The notes beneath the pieces are model-generated. The model was not told the origin of the DNA, did not search any database, and saw only the letters and a list, made by a program, of their open reading frames with translations. The position numbers were made by a program, and so were the translations under genes. From Albula goreensis (Eukaryota; Chordata; Actinopteri; Albuliformes; Albulidae), in assembly GCA_022829145.1 (NCBI GenBank), contig CM040763.1:5964141-6028140 (forward strand): 64,000 nt of DNA, in the 5' to 3' direction. Below, piece after piece: positions 14,301-28,200 of this stretch. The stretch's first letter is position 1. Each line of letters starts with the position of its first letter.

Positions 14301-17300
14301 GTCCAGGCTGTCCTGCTTCACAAGGGGCTGAAAGACAAGACAGGATATGACATCACGCATCAAACAGGATGGTGGAGCTGGGGGGACTTCTTCTGGCCTC
14401 TGTGTGTGCCGAAACTCCTGGGGGAAAAAAACCAAGAAAACTGATTTGATTCTTGAACAGTATTTATGACAATCTCTCCATGCTCTTTTCTTAATGATTA
14501 ATGGCTTTCTACTCCACCAAAATGCATGAGAAATCTCGTTGCTCTAAGTTTGCAAAGCTATCCATGGTGTGTTTTATCAGTTGTGCCTCTTCACATAATA
14601 GTAATTACATTGACCTTTTTTTTAGTCATTTAGTAGATGCTTTTAATTCAAAGCAACTCCCAGTGAGTGAATCAATTCAGCAGAGAAGTAATAGCATTAA
14701 GTCAAGGTATAGTGAAGCACAAATTGATGTGATTCTGCAGCAAACTGACTTTAGTGATGCTAAATAGTACCTCAAATAAATGAATTAATAATAATAATAA
14801 TTCTCTTTCTTTTTTCCCCCGCTTGGAATGACTAATTTCATATCTTGGCCTTAGTTTGGGAATGCCCGCTGATGTATTCTCTGAAAACGTGGTGCAGCTA
14901 GCCTTCACCAGTGCCAGTCCACCAGCTGAGCAGTGCAGCCGTTGCGTTGGAGGACCGTATCGCTAGCGCAGATGGCGAAAGGCTACCCCGCAGATGACCG
15001 AACGACTAGAGGAGGTCACCGTTACCTCCCCGCGAACGACCTTCTCTCTCCTGCTCGATGTTGCGGCCAATCGTGAGTCATTCTGTGGGGACTCACAGCC
15101 ACGTTTGGTGTTGGCACTGACAGGATTTGTCACCAGCCAGCGAGGCCCATTGCTGTGTAAAGGAGTACTGCTTCAGCTTCAGCTCTGTGTTTCCCCAGGG
15201 AGACGCAAAAAAAATCATCATTTTATTCATACGGCACTTTCACCCAAACCCATTTCCGCCTTGTACAACAGCGACAACAAATCAAAAAAGGAACGAGATA
15301 GATGTGTGATAAAGTGGAAACTATAAACAAAATGACAGGCAGTGAAAGGGAGGCATAAAACACTTAAGGCTGTAAATAGGGAGCATGAAATACTGGATTA
15401 GGTCCGCACACAGAGGGTAACCGTTTGTAGAAAGCTGGAGTCATACATTATTTTTTTAGAAAAATAAGTGTAAAATAAAACACATCTGGGTTACCTTGGG
15501 AGTTTGTGTGGAATTGCGGAATTGAGATTCATAAATGTGAAGCAATAGTGCTGAAATCCCATTTCACCCGCTGTGGAGAGGGAGGTTTTTCAGAGGTAGG
15601 AGTTGAAAAACGAATAATTCTAATTCCTTTTACTGCCATAAAAAATGTGCGATTTATGGCCAAAGGGCCCTTGCGGTGGAAAGACCTCCTTTCCTCACGT
15701 CCTTACCTAAACTCTTTCTCTTTCAGATAACAATGACCAAAACACTTCCAAAAACCCAGGACATTGGGTACTGCTCCTTTCACAAGCCTGTTTGAAAGAT
15801 CTTCAATTAACGTGACAGTGCTAGCAATTCTTGTTAGGGAAGAAACTGGGGAAAAAAAAAAAATCCAACTGACTTACCATAAGATTTGAGACTCGGAGAT
15901 AATGAGGGAACCAGAAATCCTTCAAAATCCTCAAGGCAATTTTTAGGGGGAGGCCAAATATAATTCCAAAATCGCAAGCACACTCTGGGTAAGTGTTACG
16001 CATTCCAGTCACATCCAGTCAGCTAAATCAAACCAGTACCCGGATTCCAGATGAAGTCATCATTATCATCATCATCATCATCATCATCGGCAGAGGAAAT
16101 TAAACAATAAGAAAATACGGTAACTTAAATGCAGGCAACAGGCAATGGGGGGGCAGGGCGGGTTAATTCAGCGTTAAAGAACATGGTGTGATATTTGAAG
16201 TGTGAAAATAAAAAAATAAAAGAAAAAAAGGAGAGCAGTCGTGACATGTGGCTTAGGTATCCATGGAACATTCTAGTCATTCTCGCTAGTGGAAGCTAGG
16301 AGGCCAGTGCACTGTTTTTTTATTTTTTTGCCAAACTCTTGGGAGGATATGGGTGGAAGCCAAGGTGATGGCTGTGGTGCTGTTTTCAGCACTGGAGAAG
16401 AGAAGCAGCCCGCATGACAAATAAAAACCAGCCAGTCCTCTCTGCCAGGTCCCCCACCGGACTGTACAAACCTTCATGGGTGGTACCGCTGGGGTGTGGT
16501 GGGGGTGGGGGGGAGGGGGTGCAAGATCAGCTCAAGACAAAGAGAAACGCAGAGGGGAAAAAACAAAATAAAACCAAAGGGTTTGTGGGTAATGACCTGC
16601 TTCCGGGGAAATGGGTTGTCTCCATCCAAGCTATCAACATAGGCCGTCTGTGGGGATACAAGGGAGAGGTGGGGGGCATGAATACCAGTGAAGAAGAACG
16701 AAGTTTAGACAAAGCCGTTTGACCAGGGGCCCCCAATCCTACCTAAGAAAGGACAGTGTGGGTGTGGCCTTTTATTGTAGCTCAGCAACAAAACACCTGA
16801 TTTAACCGATCACCTGGTCTAGGAACCTTGATTAGTTGACGCAGATGTTTCAGTGCTGAGATGGAAGAAAAGCCGGCCCCCACACCCAGGTGTTGGGGGA
16901 ACCCCCCTGGTCAAGACTGCAGAAAGTGAGTGGAGCGCTGAAAGGGGGGAGGGGCCTAGTGTGTACTGTGGGGACTGGTTCTGATCTCTCATTGGACACC
17001 AGGGGGCCGAGGGGATTGGCCGACCACATGGATTTGTGTTACTATGTCTGGCGGTGTCTGTAAAGAGTCTATAATGTGTCTATAAAGGCCAGTTCAGGTC
17101 AAAACCCCAGAATAAGTGCAGACATTAAGAGGCATTTTGAGTTGAGTTTTAAGGGAAAAACTAAAATAAAATGCACACAATTTTGAGGAGAGACAACACA
17201 ATTCAATCACTGTGAACGAATGACAGTGAACGAATTAAACTTCTGTTTCCATAACAACAAGTTATGGATCGGTTGAGCGGATTCGTCTTGTCTTTTAAAC

Positions 17301-17941
17301 CCCGGGACTCAAGATTCGACGCGATGAATCTCAAGAGACTACATCAGCTGTCAGGAGACAGTCTGAAATTCCAGCAGTTTGAACAGAACAGATGACGTGG
17401 CTGTGCGGTATAATGAACAGGGAACTGGGTTTATAAATCTTTTACTCTCAGGTAGATAACTGCCGTCGCTGAAGTTTGGTTCAGACAGGGAAAAAAGATG
17501 ATAACTGACTGTTTAAAATAAACGGCTGAAAGTAAATGTACACCTGTCTCATCGGTTGATGGGTTTTTGACCTGAACTGGTCTTTAGAGCAGCCAGTTGG
17601 GGTGCCAGTCTGGGGAGGGGGTCCGTACGCCGGTTCAAAGGTACAGTACTGGTCTTTAGCGTGCTGGAGTGTCAGTGTGAGGGGGTTTTGGGGGGGAAGG
17701 GGGGCGGTACCCTGCGGCTGCGGCGGCCTCTCTTCTGCTGCTGCTGCAGCTCGATGAGCTCCATGGCGGAGGCGGGCGGGGAGGCGGCCCTCATGCTGCG
17801 CACCACCTTGATGCTGTCCTCCGGGAGGGGGGGCAGGCCCTGCCGTTCCCGCCGCTCCACCTTCATCTGCTGTAGCGCCTCCAGCCCGCCCAGGGTGAAC
17901 TGCACACACACACATACACACACACACAGGCCATACAAACA

Positions 17942-17975
<34 letters not shown>

Positions 17976-20900
17976 AGAAAAATATTAGTGTGCAACACCA
18001 TTTCAAAACTGCAGCATGTAATACAGAGCTTTTAAAAATTGGTGGGACTCAGGGAGAGCAGAGAGGCCGTCTCTGGCTCCGAGACTCAGGGAAAGCAGAG
18101 AGGCCGTGTCTGGCTGTGAGACTCAGGGAGAAAAGAGAGGCCGTCTCTGGCTCTGAGACTCAGGGAGAGCAGAGAGGCCGTCTCTGGCTCTGTGACTCAC
18201 CAGGATCGTCTTCCACAGCAGCAGCAGCACCTTCTTCATGGGGAAGTGGGGCGCGTTCATGCTGCAGAACTTATTCACCATGGTGAACAGCATCAGCGCT
18301 AAGGGCTCCCCGTTATACAGAGGCGATCCTGTGGGGAGGGGTACAGACAGCATGAGGGGGCATTCACAGGTCTTAAGGCACCCCCCCACCCCCTTTTCCT
18401 CAAAAAATTTTGGAGGTCCAGACATTTGCTGTTGGCACACTTTAGGGGGGATCAGCTAGCTGTTGTTCACACAATTTTGGGGGTTTCTGACATCTCACTC
18501 AAATCTCTGCCTCCCTAAGCTCTGGCTTAGCTGCAGTCTGCCAGACACCAATGGAAGATCTGATGATCAAAGCAGTTCTGCACAGCCTCACCAAAGCCCC
18601 TCTCAGCTAAATTAAATACGACAGGGATAAGACATGAGACGACTCTGCCTTGCCATTCATCCTTCCTCGTGTATTTGGGTTTTGTTCTAAGTTCTCCATC
18701 TCGATTTTAATTTAATTTCCTACCCCCCACCTTGGCAATGTCACACTCTGGTGCCGCTGCCGCATTGTTAGAAAGGCCACAGGCTGACAACTATCAACTG
18801 ACAAAAATCTAAAAATACTCCACCTGCACCCTGACTGAACTCCCCGAAAAGAATGTGCAATGCGCAACTTGCAAAAATGAAGTACCACAACTGAAACGTT
18901 TAAGGGATGTATGTATCAAAGCCTTTAGCACATATTTATATTTTTGAACATGCAATTTCAGGGACATGATTTGTGAGACATGACCTGAGCCAATCACATG
19001 CACTCTAAGTCTTGTGGGAGGAGCTAGGTGACCCCGCCCACTCACCCAGCTCTGTCCGGAAGGTCTCCCTGGCAGCGCTCCACTCTGGCCGGTCATCCTC
19101 TGTCTCCACCCTGATTGTCTCCACCATCAGATACATGGTGCTGAGCAGGACCCTACCGAGCCACAATGCAACACAACACATCACATCACCAGGGATACCG
19201 TTAAACAGGAAGTAAAAACCAGGATGTATTGGTTTCATGGACCCATGAGCATTTGGCTTCATTGCTGAAAATTCACACCTTCCATCAACTGTCAGAGTGT
19301 GAATCTAATGGCGTGTGTATGTGTGTGTTATGACAAAGTCCTCTGCATCTGTTTGAGACATTCGAGGCCTGAAAAATCTGAGATTCCTGATTAATTTGGA
19401 GGAAAACCACATCCCTGTGACAGCATGGACTTTGAGCAAATAACCCCCACCCCCCACTTTGGCTGGGGCTGTCTGCCAGTGACTCAGTCAGATCCTGAGT
19501 GATGAAAAAGGCCTCAAGATCACTCAATCACAAGCAATTAGTGAGAGCACCCGACATCGCATGAGTGAGTCCATTCCAATAGAAAACAAGTTGCTTCCAT
19601 TTGCACTTGGTAATTAAAGGGCAGATTTATTTATTTATTTAGGTGTGTGTTAGCCTCTGAAAATGTTTCACGTTGGGCTTTTTCTTTATTGATGACTGCA
19701 GAGGTCAGCTTTGAAATTATTTGATTATTTATTCAGACCTTCAACCCATCATGCTCCAAAGACATGACTCGGTGAAAAAAGGTTAAAAAAAAAAAAAAAA
19801 AAAAAAAACATTAAATGCATGCTTTCCCACACTGAAACTACAGTGCCCAACATGCAAATTGTAATGACACCTGCTCCGGCATGTCCTCACCTGAGCTCAG
19901 TGCTGTCAGCCAATGAAATCGCAGGTTTCCTCACTGCGCTGCTGCAGGCCTGGTTATTACTGCAAGGACACAGTACATCAGTTAAACACTGCACAAAAAA
20001 AAAACCTTAATTAACCAAAAGAGTATCTTAATTTTGCTATCCTCCCCCTCACCCTCAAGAGAACTGCAGCCAGACTTTTTTTAATGAAGTTTCCTGAATT
20101 ACCCAGACAGTCAGATCTCAAGAGATCTGAAGACCCTCTGGGCCGACTGTCTGGGAGCTGCACTTACTGCAGCAGTGACTGTCACACCATTGAGATGACA
20201 GCTTAGACATTGGTCAGATTCTTAGGGGGCGGTTCACACTGAAGGGTAACACATTTTGCACGGGGGAAGTTAATGGGTTTTTAACCCTGAACTTCAATGC
20301 TTGCCCCAGACTTACACCAGAGGGTAGAGAAGAGAGAATGAGATTTCATGACATCACAAATACCTGTGTCTGACTGAGCTGAACCAATCATTGCGTTTTG
20401 CTGTGGAGAGAAGCACCTTTTGACTGGTTCAAGGAAGTCAGCGATTGACAGTTCATTGTAGCTCCAACCAGTATACGGTTCGGAGAAATTCATTCCATCA
20501 TCACTATGGTAGAGGCACAGGCCTGGCACAGGGGGCTGTTTTTGATGTATTGCTACTTTTTAAGGATCTGAGCAACGCGAGGAGGGTTGAAACAAGAGGA
20601 TCAAAGGCAGGGTTAGCTGTGAAAGATCCGCGATTTCTAAGGCAGGGAGACACACAGAACACAAGTCCTTACAGTGCGGAGCCCCCTTAGTGTTTGAAGT
20701 GGGGAGAGGAAGAGCTCCTCAGTACTTCCTCAGAGCTTCCCCAGCGCCTGTGCTAGGGGTACATGCTACCCCTGGAGGACCCGAGTGTGTATTCAGGGTG
20801 TCTGTTTCCACCGATTACCCTGGTTCAGTTCAACTTATTATCCATATTTGCTAATGTTGCTTCACCCGTGGATTAGAATACAGTAAAACAGGTTTATGTG

Positions 20901-21304
20901 GGGAAAAAATAACCGCCATCAGGTGTCATTCATCAGCTTATCTACAAGTGTAGCAAAGTCTAGCAAATTCCAATAGCAAAAATGATTGCGCCAATTGCAC
21001 CGTTTAGAACAAAAGGTTTGCTTGAAACCCAGACACAAACACACCCTCCTTCACTGACATTCACTTTCACCGCATAAATCACCATTTTCAAACTGCAGGA
21101 TGTGATACGCAGCCAAAACGATCAGGCTAAGTAAAGGGCTCTGGTACACTCTGGCTCCGGAATGTTGACGTTGAGGCCAGGCTCCTAAAATGTAGCAGTG
21201 ATGTAAGTGATTCCACCGCTCCTTTACAAGGGGAAGCTATTAATAGAGATGAACTGCTAGCTCACGGTGCAGGAGTTCCTCTACGGGTGAGGAGCCGCTT
21301 TGGT

Positions 21305-21374
<70 letters not shown>

Positions 21375-24300
21375 CTGCTCCCATTCCCACAGCCCCCAGC
21401 TGCGCAAGTACACCATACATCACAAGGCCCAAAGCAAGCCTTCATGGCACGGCAGAGACCAGGCCCCAAAATATTTTACCGTCAAACCCCTATCCACTGT
21501 TAAACAGAAGCATTCTGCAGTATGTGAAGGTGAATGAATAATCCTTTGTACCTCAAGGAAATAAAATACAAGGAAATGTGCCGTAATGTTACACCCTTCA
21601 ATGTCAGATGATACAGGAAATTTGTTACATGAGTATTTCAGTACTTCAGGTAAAATCATGAGGTGAGTTTGGCTGTAATGGGCCTGAGCCATTGTTTCTC
21701 TCAGCTGGGTTGCTTCTGCTCAGGTGGGAAAAGGGTGGGAAAGAAAAAAAAAAAAAAAAAAAAAAAAAACTACCATGCTGAGAGATGAATTTCAGCAATA
21801 TGAGGAAAAGGCACTGAAGATTAAAAAACAAATTACGTAAAAAATAAATAACAGCTGAATTTTTTTGTATTCCCTGGCACCTTCTGGAAGGTTGAGTAAT
21901 ACATCATCAGCATGTTTCTGCTGTTTTCTGCCGTTTTCCTGCATTTATCAACTCCATGAGGGAGGAGAAAGGATGGGCTAAGAGCACCGGAGCAGAGCGG
22001 ACAGTAACAGTACACAACAGATATTTAGCACAAAGCTGATCAGACAGCCACTACGAGAGAATGAAATGGGATATTAAGTCCTCGCGTACTTGAAATAGTG
22101 CCCTTAGCACTAATCGATATTACATAAAAAGGAGCCTTTAAATAAAACACAAAGAAAGTACTGGGCAAACAGTTGGGGACTCGGGCCTAAAAACAGGACA
22201 GGCAGGGAATGATCACAAGCAAGTGAGGGTTCATGAGACGATAAGTGAACAAGTTACAATATTATCAGTGTTGTAAAAAAAAAAAAAAAAACCCTCTGTA
22301 AATCCAAAATTACAACTTTGCAGAGGCGACTCTGTAACAGTGCTGTATAATGGTTAATGAGCGTAGATTGTAAAACAGAGGTTGCAGGTTTAATTCCCAG
22401 GTGAGGCATTGCCATCGTATACTTCAGCAAAGTACCTCACTTTGGTGAAATGTCCAGCCTTATATATGCAAAAGGTTGTATCAGTCACCCCAGACCAGAC
22501 ATACGGGTGCATTTTGGGGGTTCACCGGATGTTGAAGGACTCACTCGATCTCCATACTCAGCAGCTCCAGCAGGGCAGTGAAGGTGCCCATGTCGTATAG
22601 CAGGAAGACGTTGTGCCGGGACCAGTGGAGCACGTCCACCTCTGTGTCACACTCATCGAACACTCCTGGGGCGTGACATGGGAGGGGGGGGAAACAGGGG
22701 CTTGTTAGGGAAACCTGGTGGCCCCTTAGCACAGGGGATGGTGCTATAACCTGTATTTCTAGATTTTTATGACACACCCACACAGCAGTATTGCTACTAG
22801 GAGGTGGCAATTCCAATTAGCTTGTTAGCTGACCTTGAGCTAGGTAGAGGCTAACACATGTAGAGTTTAACACACACCAGCAGCAGTACTGCACTTGCAG
22901 GGATAGCTAATTAGCTTGTTAGCTTACCTTGAGCCAGGTAGAGGATGGCACGTGCTACCTTTAGCCTCTTCTCCCGGTTGGTGACCTCCAGCATGTCCAG
23001 GAGCCTCATCACGTATGCCTTCTGCTCAGAGACACCCAGCTGTGTCCATTTCTTCTCCTTCACTGGAAAGTAGATAGAGATCTTACTAAAAATGTGTAAA
23101 AATATGCCTTGAGATGAAAACTCATCAACATCGGCAATAATTCCCCCATTTATTATGGGAAAAACTAGTGTATGGCACTGGAAACGCAATATGTAAATAC
23201 ACAAGAGAGAGAAAGAATTAGAATACACATTACCCATTTATACACTGCAGAAAAGTATTTTAATGACTCTGTATTTTGACATACTGAGTCATTAAACGTG
23301 AAGGACAGAACGTCATCATGGCATATATAGAAGGTCTTTGACACCTCGTGTCTTTTTGAAGTGTTTGATCGCCAGAGAGAGAGAGAGGCCAAAAGGTAAG
23401 GGAGACGTAAGGAATATGGATATAAGTAAAGGGCAAGGGAGTGGAATAAAGACGTAGAGAGCAGTGGATGAAGAGAGGAATAGAGAGAGTAAAGGGGTCC
23501 TAAATCATATGACTTGAAAGAGCTCAGCACGGAGCTGGGGTGAGCCCGGTTTTTTTTTTTTTTTTTTACACGTGAAGAGGATTAGTAGCGCTCAGCCTTC
23601 CTCATTAAAACACACCAACTACAGAGCACCAACCACAGCCAAAATAACCTGCCCGGTATAAACGCTACAGGGTATTTTCAGCTTAGCTATGATCCCCGGG
23701 ACGCCTGTTTCCCTTAAACCGTTTAACTCTTTGAGCTGCGCACTGCTCCCCCGTAATGCAGCCTCCTAAAATGGAAGACCAAAATAACGCACAGGTTTAT
23801 AACTGTCAGTTCTCCATCACAGACCGGGGATCTAACGTTACACCATCACTATTTAGCCATTAAATCACAACTTAAAATTTCACTGCAGCAGGGGAGTAAT
23901 GTGCCAATTTTCTTTTCAACAAACCAATGATTGAAAGGGTACACATCATGCTAAACACCAGTTCTGATTATCTTCTGAGTTAAATGAGATATTATTTTGA
24001 TAGTATTATTAACGAATGCACGGTTTATCACTTGTGATTGCAGTTAGCTGGGTTTTTGGATCCCGTTTTTTAGTTTGACATAGATGGCCAAATATATGAC
24101 CACAATGATGGTTACATTCAATTTCAACATTCTATAACAGAGATTCCAATACATTGGCTGGCTTGTCATTGATTCAAATGTCTTTAAAAAAGTAAAGAGA
24201 AGAGACACTGATTTAGTCTTTTTTGGAAAGTAAATGGATCCTGATGATAACTAAAAATAATTCAAATGTATTATTCAAAACAGGACATTTAATTTCTCGG

Positions 24301-25190
24301 AATTAAATTTATCATGACGAATACATTAAGCAAAACGATCCGCTTTCCCGCAACACAAAATAATATTAGAAACAATTATTCTAGTCCCAGTGTGAGAGGG
24401 TGCAAAAGTGATTTGTCGCCGATGAGTCTTGGCACAGACAGATAAACGACGATGCTCTCGCTGCAGGGGGCGAGTCGAAATCTAAACGCGAACTGACAGG
24501 CTCATTGCACATCGACTTTCCAGCACCGGTCTCTTTCACAGCGACTGGCGCGTAGGAGCCATTTAATCAATATAGTCCAACAAATCCATCGAGTTTAAGG
24601 AAAAGTCCAGTTGTGCGTCGCAGTTAGATTGATGGGGTGAGCGCGCGGAAAAGACAACTGGTTTCCCTCACACTCCCCGCTGATCTTGCGGTATGCCGCG
24701 GCGGTCAGTGTAGCCCACCACAAGGACCTGTATTTGACTCAGCAATTTGGATACGAATCTTTCACGTGCACCAGCGCAGCGGGTACACACCTACTGAGAG
24801 GAATGACGACATTTTGTGCATTGTAAAGATGGCTGTGACACCTGATAAGCAGTGGGCACTCCTTAAGAAATTTGTGTTATATTGCATTGTTTTAGGGCAT
24901 CTGTATATCTCTTGTATTAACCTGCTTTAGTGATTTTGCACATGCTCTTTCTGGTCTGGTATTGGCCAGCCCATAAGCCAGATCTGCGCCTCTGTTGCTC
25001 TAAACTCTCAGGGGTGCACTTACATCCTGTCATATTCCAAGTTTATCTAATAATCCCCTCTATTTCAAATGGCTAAATAATTCCCTTCTATTCCACCTCA
25101 GCCAATGTGTATTAAGTGCTCTGATGCAACTTTTTAATTAATAACTTCATTACTTAGTCTGCTCACTCACTCATGCGCACGCACATGCGT

Positions 25191-25265
<75 letters not shown>

Positions 25266-28200
25266 TAATCACTCATTCACACACTCACTAAGTCACTCTC
25301 CATTGACAGCCTTCAGCAACCCACAATCACGTACAAGGGGAACACTGCATTATGTAGCATTCTACAGCGCAGGATTTCAAAGGTAATTGCAATCCACTTC
25401 AGTTTCAAGCTACAAAGGAAAAGTGGCCAGCAGCGTGCGCCATACATTCCCAGGGATAGATTTCAACGGCACAGCAGGATTCCACATCAGTGGCAACTGG
25501 CCAGCCACAGATAGCAGAGGCTGAGAACATATCTTTAATTAGAGAGCATATCAGTAATTAGTCAACATAAGAATGCTAAAACCCGCTTTTGATCATTTCG
25601 CATAATTAACCAACTTGAATGCAGATCAGTCATCAATGTGAGACTACCTTTCACCCTATTTTCCTTTTATTTATGTTTGCATCGGTATGGTGACCGCTCT
25701 GCCTTTGCGTGTCTAAAATTGAATCATTTTTATTATAATAAAGACAAAGAAAAAGAGAGAGGGGAAAAAAAATCAATCTCTGGTCTCCACAGTGAAAACT
25801 GCCAAATGCTTCCCCTTCGTCTCTTGTTCATCATTAAAGGGCTTGCCAGGCAAAGGTAATGGCTCACATTACATGTGATTAATGCAGGAGCTTTGGCCCG
25901 ATGAGGATGGGTGATCCTTACTAAATTTGGGGAGCTTGTTAATCAGGAAAACCCCGGATCATGACTATAATCGGTTTGATTCGTGTGACACCAGCCGCCA
26001 GTCTCCCCCCACGCGCAGTTGACAGCCATTTCTAATGGGAGGAAATGAGGCATGGCGACTTATCACATGTCCGTTGGTCTCTGCAGCACACCCATCAGGC
26101 CAGGCTTCATAGCCTCACTCATACTGAGGATCGCAAGGCCATTGTGACATCACGGCCCACTGCCCAATTAAAACTGGCTCAGAGTACCAGAAACCAAAAA
26201 TACTCTGCTGCCAAAACAGAAGCATCACTGCTGCTCAAATCCAACTGCGGCACTGCTTTCTGTTATATATGCACTGCTGCACTGCCATACTTCACATCAT
26301 GATACATTCATTTATGGTGTTATCAAAACATAAATTAATGTATGATAATGTTATAAAATCAACATAACCCCCACCCCCCAAGACTTCTACTAATGACTTC
26401 AGTGGCACCAACTTATATAAAACATGTATTTTGCATAGTTAAACCTAGTTTTAATCCCCACTAGTTTTGCACCGAGTTCAGCTATTTTACATAGTTATAA
26501 TGTACAAGATTAACCAGTGGACAAAAAAGAATGTGTGACTAGAATTTAAAGGCGGCTGCATAAGAGGGAAAATCGACATGTTAACACTACTCATGCACTC
26601 AAATATTCAAAATGAAAATCAAGCATCTCCATGAATTATGGATTAAATACATAAATGAACAGCAGAGACATATCACAAGTTCATTTACAGGTGAGATGTC
26701 AACCTGAGTCTATTAAAATTTGTTTCCAAAAGGCCAAACAGCAATAAAATGTGCATTTACTCTACACTGGTAAAAAGTCTGCATTATGTGATGTCCATTC
26801 GCCAGTGACTTTGCAGCTGCAGTGTATTTCAAGAAAAACCCCGTCAGTTCCTCTGCTTCTGTTTTTCAAAGGAAAGGAAACAGTTTCACCTGGTTAAGCA
26901 CAAACAATCATCTTTTCCATCTAAAAAGGTGCTTTGGTTGCCTAGAGAATTTGCGAGATAAGAGCTGACAAAATATATAAAACCTGATGTTATTCTCCTT
27001 GACAGGACACCACCTGACACACAGGAACGTGCTTCTGAAGGTTATTCTCTGCAGTGTCACAATGCATCTAAACATACGTTGCATTAGCAGTCAAAATAGA
27101 GAGTGTTACATCCAACGCCCGCTGCCGTGTTTATTTCAGATTTAAACGTGGCATGAATTTTACATGAGTAGTAAGTGACAGTTATGTGGCTGCCACGGTT
27201 ACAGTCCAAACTACTGTTAAATAAACTTCACCCTGATGATGACGACTTCTCACTAATCTGGGTGTTCAAATAAATGAAGCACAAATCTTTCAACATCAAT
27301 CTTTTGTTATCATTGTGCAAAGTGTTTTCACAGCTGGACCTGACTGAGCCCTCTGTGTCAAATTATGTCAAAGTGGAAGACTGAGGATGTAGCGCTCTGA
27401 TAAACTAATGGTTCTGAGGCTTATCGTTAGCGGAAGCGCCAAATGGCGAAATAAGCAAAGCAGCAATGTTGCCACACATATGTCTGAAGGAGTGGCAGGC
27501 TGCCGAGCCAGCAGAGGGAGATTCTTCCGCTCTCCTCTTCCCTAGATAGCCGCTTCATATCCTCTGGGCATGTGGTCCGCTCGGAGACCCCGTGGTGTCG
27601 GTCAAGCCTGGGTCTGTGAACCAGACACTCGTCATATGGCTCTGAGATGACAACTTTTGGCCCTGCTGTCAAAAATGGCTACGCCGGCTCAGATGCCAAA
27701 ATGACTATTTAAAGGAATACTTGACTCATCCTGATGATGTTCAGCTAAGACATCACATCCTGTAATTCTGGAGTTGCACGGTGATAAATATCCAAAAACT
27801 GAAATATGAGAATATGAGCATTTTAGCTCACACCAGACAAACTTACTTCCTAATTTAAGAAATACTCATATAGCACAGAGTAGTTACATGACTAGCTGAG
27901 GAAAAGTAACACCCTTTACTTATTTAGTATGACCAGGTCAGCCATGTCACATTTATAATACAGGAACGGGACATGGGAAATTGTTTTATGAGCAACCAGA
28001 AATAAACTTTCATAAACTTTCACAAACATCACCTTGTTTATCTGACCCTTATCATTAAACCTCATTTTCAAACTTCTGGATGTGAAATGTACCTGACAAA
28101 CTGCATGATAGGTCAAATGAGCTTCAGTCAAGTGCTTAATGTAAGTAATTTATTATTGAGTCAACACACTTCTGCTTTCTAGGCCTAAATTGGGTCCTGA

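Noticed and set aside
18046-18200. Regular direct repeats resembling a CRISPR array
   Set aside because: Units are contiguous with no unique spacers, and the DNA is vertebrate; the same applies to 31454-31700 and 3109-3285.
20102-20155. miRNA precursor
   Set aside because: The hairpin is too short and its stem is interrupted; kept only as a structural observation.
22335-22480. tRNA-gene-like B box
   Set aside because: Degraded and part of a SINE-like repeat; no complete cloverleaf.
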